52,092 nucleotides of DNA from Gammaproteobacteria bacterium (GCA_021324095.1 JAJPJT010000062.1:1-52092); one strand, 5' to 3'; positions 9,544-18,553 are shown, counted from the first letter of the stretch. Numbers and translations: made by a program. The notes: generated by a model not told the origin, from the sequence alone.

Positions 9544-10776
9544 ATGGATGCAAGCTGGGATCACCTGCTGCTGGATTGCACGCTGGCGACGCTGGACGGC
9601 GAGACCGGTTACGGCTTCATCGAAAACGGTGCGGTCGGCTGGCGCAATGGCGTGATCGCCTATGCGGGTCCTGCGGACGCCCTTCCCGCAAACCCGAAGG
9701 TGCTGGCGGAGCGGATCGAGTCCGTCGACGGCGCGCTTGTGACGCCGGGCCTGGTCGACTGTCATACCCACCTGGTGTTCGGCGGCGACCGTGCCGGCGA
9801 ATTCGAGATGCGGCTGCACGGTGAAAGCTACGAAGCGATCGCGCGCGCGGGCGGCGGGATCCTCTCTACGGTACGGACCACACGCGCAGCGACGGAAGAC
9901 GACCTGTTCGCGCAATCGTTGCCACGTGCGCAGGCGCTGGTGCGCGATGGCGTGACGACGATCGAAATCAAGTCCGGCTACGGGCTCGATCTCGAAACCG
10001 AAATGAAGATGCTGCGCGTCGCGCACCGCATCGGCGCCCGGCTCGGCGTCACCGTGCGCACAACATTTCTCGGATTGCACGCCCTGCCGCCGGAATTTGC
10101 CGAGCACCGCGACGACTACATCGCGATGGTCTGCGAAGAGTGGCTACCGGCGGTGGCGGAAGAAAAGCTCGCCGACGCCGTGGATGCCTTCTGCGAAGGC
10201 ATCGCCTTCGCGCCCGACGAAGTGAGGCATTATTTCGAAGCCGCGCGCAAGCTCGGCTTGCGCGTCAAACTGCACGCCGACCAGTTGTCCGATCTCGGCG
10301 GCGCGGCGCTTGCGGCGGGCTTTGAAGGTCTGTCGGCTGACCATCTGGAGTGCGCCGATGAATCCGGTGTGGAAGCGATGGCTCGCGCAGGGACGGTCGC
10401 GGTGCTGTTGCCGGGCAGCTTCTATGCGTTGCGCGAGACGCGCATGCCGCCCATCATGGCCCTGCGCCAACGGGGCGTTCCGATGGCAGTCGCGACCGAC
10501 CTCAATCCAGGCACCTCGCCGCTGCGCTCGCTACGGCTCGCGATCAACATGGCGTGTACCCTGTTCCGTCTGACGCCGGAGGAAGCCGTGCGTGGCGCGA
10601 CCGTCAATGCCGCGCGCGCGCTCGGACTGCACGACCGCGGCAAACTCAGCGTGGGACAGCGTGCCGACGTGGTGGTATGGAAAACACGCAAGCCCGCCGA
10701 ACTTGCCTACTGGATCGGCGATGCACTGGCCTCGCGCATATTCGCGGGCGGCGCGGAGATGCAACTGCGGACATGA
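9544..10776 (+). CDS. hutI: Imidazolonepropionase
   Basis: A 410-residue metal-dependent amidohydrolase opening the imidazolone ring to N-formimidoyl-glutamate (step 3 of histidine catabolism), whose product is the substrate of adjacent hutF. Motifs: VDCHTHLVFGGDRAGEF (H-x-H plus the substrate loop), IEIKSGYGLD, KLHADQLSD and VATDLNPGTSP. Length matches the family (~405-415). The start ATG 9544 lacks a strong Shine-Dalgarno sequence. It ends directly at an intrinsic terminator. Confidence 0.97.
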   Translation: MDASWDHLLLDCTLATLDGETGYGFIENGAVGWRNGVIAYAGPADALPANPKVLAERIESVDGALVTPGLVDCHTHLVFGGDRAGEFEMRLHGESYEAIARAGGGILSTVRTTRAATEDDLFAQSLPRAQALVRDGVTTIEIKSGYGLDLETEMKMLRVAHRIGARLGVTVRTTFLGLHALPPEFAEHRDDYIAMVCEEWLPAVAEEKLADAVDAFCEGIAFAPDEVRHYFEAARKLGLRVKLHADQLSDLGGAALAAGFEGLSADHLECADESGVEAMARAGTVAVLLPGSFYALRETRMPPIMALRQRGVPMAVATDLNPGTSPLRSLRLAINMACTLFRLTPEEAVRGATVNAARALGLHDRGKLSVGQRADVVVWKTRKPAELAYWIGDALASRIFAGGAEMQLRT

Positions 10777-10801
10777 AAAGACCCCGTTCGCGGGGCCTTT
10801 T
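10776..10801 (+). terminator. intrinsic terminator after hutI
   Basis: AAAAGACCCCG - TTCG - CGGGGCCTTTT forms a strong stem with one mismatch, a stable UUCG tetraloop and a closing T4. It begins at the hutI stop codon. Because the arm is A-rich on one side and T-rich on the other, it can also serve the convergent THX gene. Confidence 0.85.
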
Positions 10802-10824
10802 CATGCAGACCGGTTGAAGAACGC

Positions 10825-11022
10825 TTACGCGGACTTCTTCGGCGCCGTCTTTTTCGCGGGCGCCTTCTTCACCGCCGGGCGTGCAGCCGGTTTGGCTGGC
10901 GCGGCCTTCGGTGTGGCGGTGGACTTCACCGCGGATTTCGATTTCGGTGTATGCGGACGGGTGTTGCCATGGCTGCCTGCGTAAATCTTGCCCTTGCGTG
11001 TCTTCTTGTCGCCCTTGCCCAT
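10825..11022 (-). CDS. 30S ribosomal protein THX-like, with Lys/Ala tail
   Basis: 65 residues. The N-terminal ~25 residues (MGKGDKKTRKGKIYAGSHGN) match the THX/Thx family, a small basic peptide that sits in the head of the 30S subunit near 16S rRNA. The remainder is a repetitive Ala/Lys/Pro tail (KAAPAKPAARPAVKKAPAKK), unlike the minimal ~25-residue THX of Thermus. The tail resembles histone H1-like or AlgP-like nucleic-acid-binding repeats. Convergent with hutI. Confidence 0.75.
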   Translation of the reverse strand: MGKGDKKTRKGKIYAGSHGNTRPHTPKSKSAVKSTATPKAAPAKPAARPAVKKAPAKKTAPKKSA

Positions 11023-11113
11023 GTCGGTTCCTGGTCGTTTCGTGGGTGATCCGCGCAGGACGCGCGGCTGCCGGCATGGTAACAGCGAGCCGGCGCTGCG
11101 CAATGGGCGCGCC

Positions 11114-12052
11114 TCAGGCGTGCCGATGGTCGTGCTCCGGATCGTCGCAGCCGGATTCGGTATCGAGGCACTCCGTGGATTCGATCTGCACCGTGACGTG
11201 ACTGATCGCGAAGCGTTCGCGCAACGTGTGCTGGATCGCCTTGAGCGCCTGCTGCGCGTCGCCATTCTCGTGCAGGCGCGCGTGCAGCGTCGCCATCCGC
11301 GAGCCAGAGGCGATTTGCCAGATATGCAAATGGTGCACCTCGGCGATGGCCGGATCGGCTGCCGCCAGCGCGGTGCGGATTTGCTCGGGCGCCAATCCTT
11401 CCGGCACGCCTTCCAGCAGGATGTGCGAGGAGCGCTTGAGCAGTACGAACGCGCCGCGCAGAATCAGCAACGATACCAGCAGCGACAGCACCGGATCGGC
11501 CCATTCCCAGCCGAGATAACGCACCAGCAAGGCGGCCAGTATCGTGGCGATCGATCCGAGCAGGTCGCCGAACACATGCAGGCGCGCCCCGGCAGTGTTG
11601 AGATCCTCATGCTCGTGGTCGTGCAGGCTGCGCAGGATCACCGCGTTCACCACCAGGCCCACCAGCGCGACGATTAGCATCACCCCTGACTGGATATGGA
11701 TCGTATCGAGCGCGAGTAACCGCCTGATCGCCTCGTACACGATGCCGATCACCAGAAGCACCTGGACGAGCGCATTGACGAAGCCCGCGAGCACTTCCAT
11801 GCGCGCGTAGCCAAAACTGCGGCGTGCATCGGCAGGCTTCAGCGCGAACGCGGCGGCGGTCCAGGCCAGCGCCAGCGCACCGGCGTCCACCAGCATGTGC
11901 GCAGCGTCGGCGAGCAGCGCCAGCGAACCCGACCACCAGCCGCCGCCCGCTTCGACGACCAGCATTGCGCAGGTCAGCAAAAACGCGAGCGCCAGCTTGC
12001 GACGGTTGCCGCCGGCTGGATGCTCGTGGACCTGGACATGATCGTGCACCAT
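11114..12052 (-). CDS. Cation diffusion facilitator, Zn2+ exporter type
   Basis: 312 residues. Cytoplasmic N-terminal His patch (MVHDHVQVHEHPAG), then six TM helices with CDF metal-site motifs ALLADAAHMLVDAGAL (H-x3-D in TM2) and ARLHVFGDLLGSIATI (H-x3-D in TM5), a His-rich inter-helix loop (SLHDHEHEDL), a C-terminal regulatory domain (EVHHLHIWQ) and a histidine tail (EHDHRHA). This is ZitB/CzcD-type, exporting Zn2+ or Co2+ by H+ antiport. Start ATG 12052 is preferred over an upstream TTG; neither has a good Shine-Dalgarno sequence. It is the first of a zinc block extending to zur. Confidence 0.92.
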   Translation of the reverse strand: MVHDHVQVHEHPAGGNRRKLALAFLLTCAMLVVEAGGGWWSGSLALLADAAHMLVDAGALALAWTAAAFALKPADARRSFGYARMEVLAGFVNALVQVLLVIGIVYEAIRRLLALDTIHIQSGVMLIVALVGLVVNAVILRSLHDHEHEDLNTAGARLHVFGDLLGSIATILAALLVRYLGWEWADPVLSLLVSLLILRGAFVLLKRSSHILLEGVPEGLAPEQIRTALAAADPAIAEVHHLHIWQIASGSRMATLHARLHENGDAQQALKAIQHTLRERFAISHVTVQIESTECLDTESGCDDPEHDHRHA

Positions 12053-12088
12053 GCGCGCAAGGCTAGGCAGAAGACGCGCGTTACACAA

Positions 12089-12112
12089 TTACCGTACGGC
12101 CGTTACCGTGCG
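12089..12112. promoter_or_regulatory. candidate operator: direct repeat upstream of the CDF exporter
   Basis: Two direct copies of TTACCGTRCG (12089-12098 and 12103-12112), 14 bp apart, lie 37-60 bp upstream of the CDF start. The spacing is somewhat over one helical turn. They do not match the AT-rich Zur boxes elsewhere in this cluster. The remainder of the 198-bp gap (12053-12250) shows nothing recognisable. Confidence 0.3.
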
Positions 12113-12250
12113 ATCGTCCCAATCGCTGCGTGACTCCGCATCTCGAAGCTTGCGGTTTCGCCGGACATCAGCACGGCTTGCATGGCCCGACGCTTGACGA
12201 CAGCCGCCTTGCATGCAGCATCGAGCAACGGGTGCCGGCCACAAGACGGC

Positions 12251-12721
12251 TTACGCCGCCGCGTGGACGCAGGTTGCCTGGTGATGGCGGTGCGCGAGCA
12301 CCAGATTGGTGACGTGCGCACTGGCGACCAGCACACCGCCGGTCACCACACTGACCGTGTGGATCACGACATGCACTTCAAGATTGATCGCGATCCCGAA
12401 CAGCAACAAAAGGATTCCTGGCACCATCAGAAACAGCGCGTGCGGCTTGCGGTGACGCCGGTACGCGGTAAGGATGCTGGCGCTCGCCAGGGCCGCCGCG
12501 CAGGCCACAAACACACGCTCGAAGGTCGGACCCGCCAGGAACTCCAGCCCGATCAGCGGCAGCAAGGCAAGCACGAAGGGCAGCAACACGCAGTGCACCG
12601 CGCACAGCATGGACGCCGTGGCGCCCACGCGGTCGACCAGCGTCGCGAATCGGCGCGTCGGCTGCGTCGGGGCGCGCGGCACTGGCAGCGCAGGGGCAGG
12701 TTGCAGGGCAGGCATATCCAT
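12251..12721 (-). CDS. MerC-like membrane protein
   Basis: 156 residues with the start at 12721. An N-terminal Pro/Ala-rich stretch is followed by a MerC domain: four predicted TM helices, the first with the Cys pair MLCAVHCVLLPF that is characteristic of MerC, and a loop with YRRHRKPHALF. Histidines cluster at the end (AHRHHQATCVH). MerC imports Hg2+ in mer operons. Chromosomal copies beside zinc genes are usually of unknown metal specificity, and position here suggests zinc uptake. The start is uncertain: ATG 12805 is also in frame but lies inside a Zur box, which argues for a later start. Confidence 0.75.
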   Translation of the reverse strand: MDMPALQPAPALPVPRAPTQPTRRFATLVDRVGATASMLCAVHCVLLPFVLALLPLIGLEFLAGPTFERVFVACAAALASASILTAYRRHRKPHALFLMVPGILLLLFGIAINLEVHVVIHTVSVVTGGVLVASAHVTNLVLAHRHHQATCVHAAA

Positions 12722-12793
12722 CTGCACGGCATTTTCCTCAGCGAAATACGTTGTTTCTTGCCGCGCAGCCCCGAATAGGAGCGGGGCATCCAA

Positions 12794-12816
12794 TCGTTGC
12801 AACATTATAACATTCC
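12794..12816 (-). promoter_or_regulatory. Zur box upstream of merC
   Basis: On the minus strand it reads GGAATGTTATAATGTTGCAACGA. One half-site (AATGTTATAAT) fits the gamma-proteobacterial Zur consensus half (GAAATGTTATA) almost perfectly; the other half is degenerate. It lies just upstream of merC, next to a second box at the receptor and to zur itself. Repression under zinc sufficiency is inferred. Confidence 0.65.
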
Positions 12817-12859
12817 GGTGCGGCCGTGCGGTTGTCGCTGGACGAATGCCAGTGCCCAT

Positions 12860-15034
12860 TCAGAATTCCTTGACGATACCGGCGTAGATCCCTCGGCGCG
12901 GACCATATTGCGGTGCCCCGACGCCGATGCCGGAACCGTCGCGCAATTCATAGACACGGTCGAAAGCGTTGATGAGAGCGAACCTGCCTTCCATTTTCCC
13001 GATGCCCGGCAGGCGGAACGCATGCGTGAGGCTGAGGTTCAACTGAATATACGACGGCAGCGAGGAGGTATTGGCGAAACCGCGACGCAAACCGCTGCCG
13101 TACACGAAATCGCCGCCGACGCGGGTGTCGGCGTCAATCGCGTAATTCAGTCCGCCCGAAGCCTCCAGTTTCTGGTCGTGGTCCAGGTGTACCCAGTGGG
13201 TGTCGATGTACGCGAGCTCGTCCGCGTCGAAGTTGTAATGGCCGGAGATGATGCCCTTCCCCATCGCCCGGCTTTGCGCAAGGTTGAAATAGCCGTTCCA
13301 CGGACCGTTATCGTAATTGGCCGAGAACTCGATGCCGCGCACGCGGCCGCGCGCGTAATTGAACGGTGAAAATACCAGCGCGGCGCCGAACTGCCCTTCG
13401 TCCTGCAGATAGTTCACCTGGCGGTAGTAAGCGTCGAGTCCCAGCGTCACGTGCCTGCCGAATTTCTGCGAAACGCCGGCATCGAAATAATTGGAACGTT
13501 CGGATTTCACATCGCCGGTCTTGTCGCCTGGCAACTGGTTGGTGGTGCCTTGGTACAGCGCGATGTCGGTCGGCGCGATCAGTTCCGTGTCGGGCGGCGT
13601 GAAATAACGGGCGTAGCCGGCGTGCAGCGTGGTGCCGGACGTGACGTTCCAGACCAGCCCCACGCGCGGGCTAACCTGACCCTCGCTCAGCCACGCGCCG
13701 TAACGATCGGCGCGCAGGCCGTAGTTGACGACCAGATTATCGGCAAGCTGCCACTGGTCCTGGACGTACACACCCAGCGTGCGTGCGTACTTGCGATGAT
13801 CGTCGATGATCGGGAACGGCGTGGTCGACGTCTGCCCGCCGTCGGCATTCGCGGGAAACACCAGCGAATCGTTGTTCGACACCGCACGTTCGCTGTCCAC
13901 GTACAGGCCGTATCGCAGCAGATGCGATTCACCGAGCGGCGTGGAAAAATCCATCTGCAAGGTGCTGGCGTGATTGACGCGGCCGACCGTTGAGGCCACG
14001 CCGTTGAACATCAGGTCGCCGATCACGTCGGGGTCGAACCGCACGCTGCTGTAGCGCTGGCCGACCGCGACGCGGTAGTCGGTATCGATGCCGGCAGCAT
14101 GGCCTTGCAGGCTGAACACGCCGAAGCGCGTGGTTTCGCGCTGGTTCTCGTTCAACACCGATGAATCGAAATCGCTGATGTCGCCGTACACGAACTGTGG
14201 TTTCTGGCCCGGATTGTCCGGTATCTGGAAACGGTTGTCCGCGCTCCCGAAATAAAATCCGGCGCGCGTGGTGTCATTGATCAGGTACGAAACGTAGCCG
14301 AACGTTTTGAGCTGGTCGGTGTGATCGTGGATGGCATTGCGCGACGGCGCGGGATTTTCGATGCCGATGTCGCTCTTCAGGAAATCCGCCGTGAGGTAAT
14401 ACGACCAGCGGCCCGCGTTGCCATGCAGTTCGAAGCTGGGTTCCAGCGTGGCGTGCGACCCGCCATAAATGCCGACGCTGCCGCCGTTGCCGAGTTGCGC
14501 GCCGGACTTGGTGGTGATGTCGATCACGCCCGCGGTCCGGTAGCCGAACTGCGCAGGCAATGCGCCGGTCAGGAACTTCAGCGATTCGATCGAGCGCACG
14601 TCCAGCGTCTGGCCGAAACCGCTGATGCTTTCCGGGATGATGATGCCGTCGATCCGGTACTGCAGGTTGGCGTGGTCGCCGCGCACGTGCAGTTGTCCAA
14701 ACGAATCCTGTACCACACCCGACGCCTGCAGCAGCACCTGGTTCAACGGCGTGTTGTCGCCCTGTGGCATCTGCCGGATGGCCTTGCGGTCGAACACCGT
14801 CTGGCTGGTGCCGGTATCCGGAGACAGCGCATTGCGCGCGCGATCCAGATTCGCGCTGACCTGCACGGTGTCGAGCGTGAGCGGAGCCGTCGCCTGCGCC
14901 GCGACGTCCGCCGGCGCTTGCTTGTTCGGTGACTGTGCCTGTTGTGTGCGAGACGCATCGCCGGCGACGGCCGCTGCGTTGATCAGGCAGCCGATGACTG
15001 CCGCGTGGACGGTGACCAAGGTCTTGCGCTGCAT
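12860..15034 (-). CDS. TonB-dependent outer-membrane receptor, probable zinc uptake
   Basis: 724 residues with a signal peptide (MQRKTLVTVHAAVIGCLINA...). The plug domain (~res 75-190) includes LNQVLLQASGVVQDSFGQLHVRGDHANLQYRIDG-type motifs split over the TonB-receptor core, and TAGVIDITTKSG. A 22-strand barrel follows, ending in Phe (GIVKEF) as outer-membrane proteins do. Substrate by context: a Zur box 33 bp upstream and zur next door point to zinc or a zinc-chelate, analogous to ZnuD of Neisseria, though sequence alone does not prove the ligand. No TonB box was pinpointed. Same strand as merC and zur. Confidence 0.9.
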   Translation of the reverse strand: MQRKTLVTVHAAVIGCLINAAAVAGDASRTQQAQSPNKQAPADVAAQATAPLTLDTVQVSANLDRARNALSPDTGTSQTVFDRKAIRQMPQGDNTPLNQVLLQASGVVQDSFGQLHVRGDHANLQYRIDGIIIPESISGFGQTLDVRSIESLKFLTGALPAQFGYRTAGVIDITTKSGAQLGNGGSVGIYGGSHATLEPSFELHGNAGRWSYYLTADFLKSDIGIENPAPSRNAIHDHTDQLKTFGYVSYLINDTTRAGFYFGSADNRFQIPDNPGQKPQFVYGDISDFDSSVLNENQRETTRFGVFSLQGHAAGIDTDYRVAVGQRYSSVRFDPDVIGDLMFNGVASTVGRVNHASTLQMDFSTPLGESHLLRYGLYVDSERAVSNNDSLVFPANADGGQTSTTPFPIIDDHRKYARTLGVYVQDQWQLADNLVVNYGLRADRYGAWLSEGQVSPRVGLVWNVTSGTTLHAGYARYFTPPDTELIAPTDIALYQGTTNQLPGDKTGDVKSERSNYFDAGVSQKFGRHVTLGLDAYYRQVNYLQDEGQFGAALVFSPFNYARGRVRGIEFSANYDNGPWNGYFNLAQSRAMGKGIISGHYNFDADELAYIDTHWVHLDHDQKLEASGGLNYAIDADTRVGGDFVYGSGLRRGFANTSSLPSYIQLNLSLTHAFRLPGIGKMEGRFALINAFDRVYELRDGSGIGVGAPQYGPRRGIYAGIVKEF

Positions 15035-15066
15035 GGGAGCCCCGGATTGGGTCAGTCCAGATCAAT

Positions 15067-15089
15067 TGAACGTTACGTTATAACATTTC
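15067..15089 (-). promoter_or_regulatory. Zur box at the TonB-receptor promoter
   Basis: TGAACGTTACGTTATAACATTTC is a 23-bp imperfect palindrome. Its right half TATAACATTTC is identical to the consensus Zur half-site, and the left half keeps AA.GTTA. It ends 33 bp before the receptor ATG, where a repressor would block the promoter. No other 15-bp-plus AT-rich palindrome occurs in this gap. Confidence 0.8.
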
Positions 15090-15163
15090 ATCCCCGGTGA
15101 CAACCCCGGCAGCATCGCGTGCCGGCACGCGCAGTCAGCGAAACGGGGAAAATTGCAGGGTGG

Positions 15164-15640
15164 TCAGGCCGCGCCGCACTGCTTGCAGACGCCGTGGACT
15201 TCCAGCGTCTGGGCCTTGGCGCGGAAGCCGAATCCACGCGCCTGCTGCTCGATCAGCTTGGCGATCGCACCTTCGTCGCAGACCTCGGTGGCGTTCTCGC
15301 ACACGTCGCAGATCAGGAACGGCACCTGATGCGTCTCGGCCGGATGCTGGCAGAACACGAAGGCGTTGATCGACTCGAGCTTGTGGATGAAACCGTTCTC
15401 CAGCAGGAAATCCAGCGCGCGGTAAACCGTCGGCGGCGCGGCGCCGGCGTGGCTGTCACGCAGCCATTCCAGCAGGTCGTACGCCTTGACGGGCTTGCGG
15501 GCTTTCGCAACCAGGTCCAAAACTTCGCGGCGCAAGGGCGTCAGGCGCAAGCCGCGCGCGCCGCATTCGCGCTCCACTTCCCGCACGATGCCCGCGGCAT
15601 CGTGGTGATGGTGGTGCGCTACTTTCGGTGCGGTGGCCAT
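15164..15640 (-). CDS. zur: Zinc uptake regulator Zur (Fur family)
   Basis: 158 residues. An N-terminal HHHHH run (res ~9-13) precedes the winged-helix domain (GLRLTPLRREVLDLV...VKAYDLLEWL...PPTVYRALDFLLENGF). The C-terminal metal and dimer domain has HPAETHQVPFLICDVCENATEVC and a final CKQC, giving the two CxxC pairs of the structural zinc site. In the family, Zn-loaded Zur represses zinc uptake genes. The closely linked receptor and merC carry Zur boxes. It lies 129 bp upstream of the receptor on the same strand, with no box of its own visible. Confidence 0.93.
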   Translation of the reverse strand: MATAPKVAHHHHHDAAGIVREVERECGARGLRLTPLRREVLDLVAKARKPVKAYDLLEWLRDSHAGAAPPTVYRALDFLLENGFIHKLESINAFVFCQHPAETHQVPFLICDVCENATEVCDEGAIAKLIEQQARGFGFRAKAQTLEVHGVCKQCGAA

Positions 15641-15718
15641 GGCTGCATTCTAGTGCCCGGACGGAAACCGACGAGCCGACCTCAATATCAGGCCACATAC
15701 GACCGAATGCAACTCCGA

Positions 15719-16042
15719 CTACCGGCCTGCGAGCGGTGGCGCGAGCTTTTGGTGCAAGGTTTGGCGCCGGTCCAGTCGCCGCCGCGCCGGTCCGTAACGT
15801 CCGGGCGGCAATGCCCAAAGCGCCGCCCATCCGATCGGGCCGACCACCAATCCAAGCGCCACGCCCAGCGCGAGCCTGCCGCGCCACCAGCCGATCAGCG
15901 CGCCCACGACCGCACAGGCGACGGTGAACCAGATCAGCGGCCACCACGGCACCAGCGCCAGGAGGTTATGCAGGATCTTCCAGAACGCATCCGGCGCACC
16001 GGGGTCGACGCCTTGCAGGGCCTTGTGCAGCAATTCGTTCAT
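15719..16042 (-). CDS. Small two-TM membrane protein, unknown function
   Basis: 107 residues. Two hydrophobic helices (about LIWFTVACAVVGALIGWW and LALGVALGLVVGPIGWAAL) are followed by a basic tail (PARRRLDRRQTLHQKLAPP). The 'G-x-x-x-GP-x-GW' pattern resembles small inner-membrane proteins with an uncharacterised C-terminus. I do not recognise a specific family. Start ATG 16042 follows GGGATCAC. The upstream 112 bp to the divergent methyltransferase would hold its promoter. Confidence 0.6.
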   Translation of the reverse strand: MNELLHKALQGVDPGAPDAFWKILHNLLALVPWWPLIWFTVACAVVGALIGWWRGRLALGVALGLVVGPIGWAALWALPPGRYGPARRRLDRRQTLHQKLAPPLAGR

Positions 16043-16154
16043 GTGATCCCAAGATTCGGAATTCGAGGATATCTTCTCACTGCCGGGTTCATCCGCTGCG
16101 GCAAGAGGAAATGCGCGATACTCGCACGCTGCCACAAGTTCGGCCGCAACCGCG

Positions 16155-17051
16155 ATGATGCGAAACTCCTCCCGTCGGCTGTACGCGCTGTGGATGCGCG
16201 AAGGTATCGGCGGCATCGTCCGGCGCGGATTGCGACGTCCGTCGTTGCGGCAACGCTTCGTGGCCCTGTACGCGCCCAAGCAGGGCCCGGGTCTGGAAAT
16301 CGGACCCAGTCACAGCCCCTTGGCACCGAAAGCCGAGGGATTCCAGGTCGAAATCCTGGACCATGCTTCTGCGCAGGATCTGCGAACGAAGTACCGGAAC
16401 GCGGAAGTGAACATCGATCGCATCGAGGAGGTGGATTTCGTGTGGCGGGGCGAGCCGCTGCCTGAGACGATCGGCAGGCGGGGTTGTTACGACTGGATCA
16501 TCGCCAGTCACGTCATCGAACACACACCGGACCTGGTGGGCTTTCTGGTGGACTGCCAGACATTGCTGCGAGAGTCGGGCCGCCTGATCCTGGTCATCCC
16601 GGACAAGCGCTACTGCTTCGATCATTTCCAGAATCTCACGTCAACCGGGGACGTGCTCGACGCCCACCAGCTCTGCCGAACGCGCCCGTCACCCGGACGC
16701 GTATTCGATCACTTCGCCAACGCGGTCGGCAAAGGCCGCCACCACGTCATCTCTTGGCACAAGCACGCGCCGGGCGCAATGCGACTTGTCCACAGCATGG
16801 AAAGCGCGCGCGACGCCTGGCGTTGCGCGCAGACCGACCACGAGTATGTCGACGTACACAACTGGCATTTCACTCCGGAAAGTTTCCGCCTGATCATCGA
16901 CGATTTGCGCGACCTGGGCCTGCTCAAACTGGGCATCACGGATGGATCGACCGGCACAGCGGGCGAATTCTGCGCCTGCCTGCAAAGGTGCAGCGACCCG
17001 CACGGAGACAGAATCGCAAGCCTGGTAGCCATCGAAAAGGCCCAACGCTGA
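16155..17051 (+). CDS. SAM-dependent methyltransferase (type 11-like)
   Basis: 298 residues. A class-I methyltransferase core starts at LEIGPSHSPLAPK (~res 48, motif I variant GLEIGPS), followed by VEILDH, then DWIIASHVIEHTPDLVGFL (motif II/post-II, typical of methyltransf_11) and SGRLILVIPDKRYCFDHF. This variety is often encoded near glycan or cell-surface genes and may act on sugars; no such neighbours are visible here. The start is uncertain (tandem ATGs at 16155/16158 without a Shine-Dalgarno sequence; 16194 possible). It is convergent with gltX, 10 bp apart. Confidence 0.8.
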   Translation: MMRNSSRRLYALWMREGIGGIVRRGLRRPSLRQRFVALYAPKQGPGLEIGPSHSPLAPKAEGFQVEILDHASAQDLRTKYRNAEVNIDRIEEVDFVWRGEPLPETIGRRGCYDWIIASHVIEHTPDLVGFLVDCQTLLRESGRLILVIPDKRYCFDHFQNLTSTGDVLDAHQLCRTRPSPGRVFDHFANAVGKGRHHVISWHKHAPGAMRLVHSMESARDAWRCAQTDHEYVDVHNWHFTPESFRLIIDDLRDLGLLKLGITDGSTGTAGEFCACLQRCSDPHGDRIASLVAIEKAQR

Positions 17052-17061
17052 TTCGTCCACT

Positions 17062-18474
17062 TCAGGCGCCTGCCTTGGTGATTGCGTCGTCGATGCGTCT
17101 CAGCGCTTCATTTCTGCCAGCAAGATGAATCGTCTCATCAATCGGCGGCGAGACTTGGGTTCCGGTGATGGCAACCCGCAGCGGCTGCGCAACTTTGCCC
17201 ATGCCAAGCGAAAGTTCTTGGGCAATTTCCGTGTTGGCTTGATGGATCGCGCCGGCCGTCCATGTCGCATCGGTAAGTTTTCCGAGTTTTTCCCTTGCAG
17301 ATCTCAGTACGAGTACTGCACTTTCGTTCCGCAGATGTTTGGTGACCGCCTTGTCGTCCCACTGTTCGATCGGCGCGTACCAGACGCGCGCCTGCTCGGC
17401 CATGGCCTTCAGGGTTTGCACGCGCTCGCGCAACGCGATGACCACGTCCACCGGACAAGGACCGCCCGCGGAGGGATCAATCCCCATCCGGCTCAGATGC
17501 CACGCGAGTTCGCGTGCAACGTCCAGCGGATTATCGGCCTTCAGGTAGTGCTGATTGAGCCAGCCCAGCTTGGCGAAATCGAAACGTGCGGCGGAATGGT
17601 TGACGTTGGCGATATCGAACAGGTCGATCATCTGCTCGATCGAAAAAATCTCCTGATCGCCGTGCGACCAGCCCAGCCGCACCAGATAGTTCAGAAGCGC
17701 ATGCGGAAGGTAACCGTCCTCGCGGTACTGCATCACGCCGACGGCGCCGTGACGCTTGGACAGCTTCTGGCCGTCCGGCCCGAGGATCATCGGCAGGTGC
17801 GCGAAAGTCGGCACCGGCGCGCCCAGCGCTTCGTAAAGATTGATCTGCCGCGGCGTGTTGTTGACGTGGTCGTCGCCGCGAATCACTTCGGTGATCCGCA
17901 TGTCCAGATCGTCCACCACCACCGCGAAGTTGTAGGTGGGGAACCCGTCCGAACGCAGCATCACGAAGTCATCGAGTTCTGCGTTCGCCCATTCGATGCG
18001 TCCCTTGATCTTGTCGTCGAACACGACCGAACCGAACTGGGGATTCTTGAACCGCAACACGCGGTTCGGATCATCCCGATATGGAAGCTTGGCGTCGCGC
18101 GCGCGGCCGTCGTAGCGGGGCTTCTCGCCGCGATCCTTCATCGCGGCGCGCATCGCATCGAGTTCTTCCTTCGATTCGTAGGCCCAGTACGCCTTGCCGG
18201 CATCGTACAACTTCTGCGCGACCTCGCGATAACGCTCCATCCGCTGCGTCTGATAGAACGGCCCCTCGTCCGGGTCGAGGCCGAGCCAGTGGAGTCCGTC
18301 GAGGATCGCTTGCACCGCTGCGTCGGTTGAGCGTTCGCGGTCGGTGTCCTCGATGCGGAGGATGAACTGGCCACCGCGATGGCGTGCTTCCAGCCAGCCA
18401 TACAGCGCGGTGCGCGCTCCGCCGATGTGCAGGAAACCGGTGGGGCTGGGGGCGAAGCGGGTGCGGTAAGCCAT
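17062..18474 (-). CDS. gltX: Glutamyl-tRNA synthetase
   Basis: 470 residues, the standard bacterial GluRS length. Class-I motifs: HIGG (res 16-19, after [10 protein letters not shown]) and KLSKRHG (~res 237-243). The N-terminal Rossmann catalytic domain is followed by the all-helical anticodon-binding domain. It charges tRNA-Glu. A partner-like paralogue, gluQ, lies at 44954. Divergent from the ABC exporter, 79 bp between starts. Confidence 0.98.
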   Translation of the reverse strand: MAYRTRFAPSPTGFLHIGGARTALYGWLEARHRGGQFILRIEDTDRERSTDAAVQAILDGLHWLGLDPDEGPFYQTQRMERYREVAQKLYDAGKAYWAYESKEELDAMRAAMKDRGEKPRYDGRARDAKLPYRDDPNRVLRFKNPQFGSVVFDDKIKGRIEWANAELDDFVMLRSDGFPTYNFAVVVDDLDMRITEVIRGDDHVNNTPRQINLYEALGAPVPTFAHLPMILGPDGQKLSKRHGAVGVMQYREDGYLPHALLNYLVRLGWSHGDQEIFSIEQMIDLFDIANVNHSAARFDFAKLGWLNQHYLKADNPLDVARELAWHLSRMGIDPSAGGPCPVDVVIALRERVQTLKAMAEQARVWYAPIEQWDDKAVTKHLRNESAVLVLRSAREKLGKLTDATWTAGAIHQANTEIAQELSLGMGKVAQPLRVAITGTQVSPPIDETIHLAGRNEALRRIDDAITKAGA

Positions 18475-18553
18475 GTTGGAACGGAGTTGCAGGGACAGGA
18501 AAGTTTAGCTGATCGGGCTGGAAGCCCGACCGCTGCGCCCCCATGATCCACCC

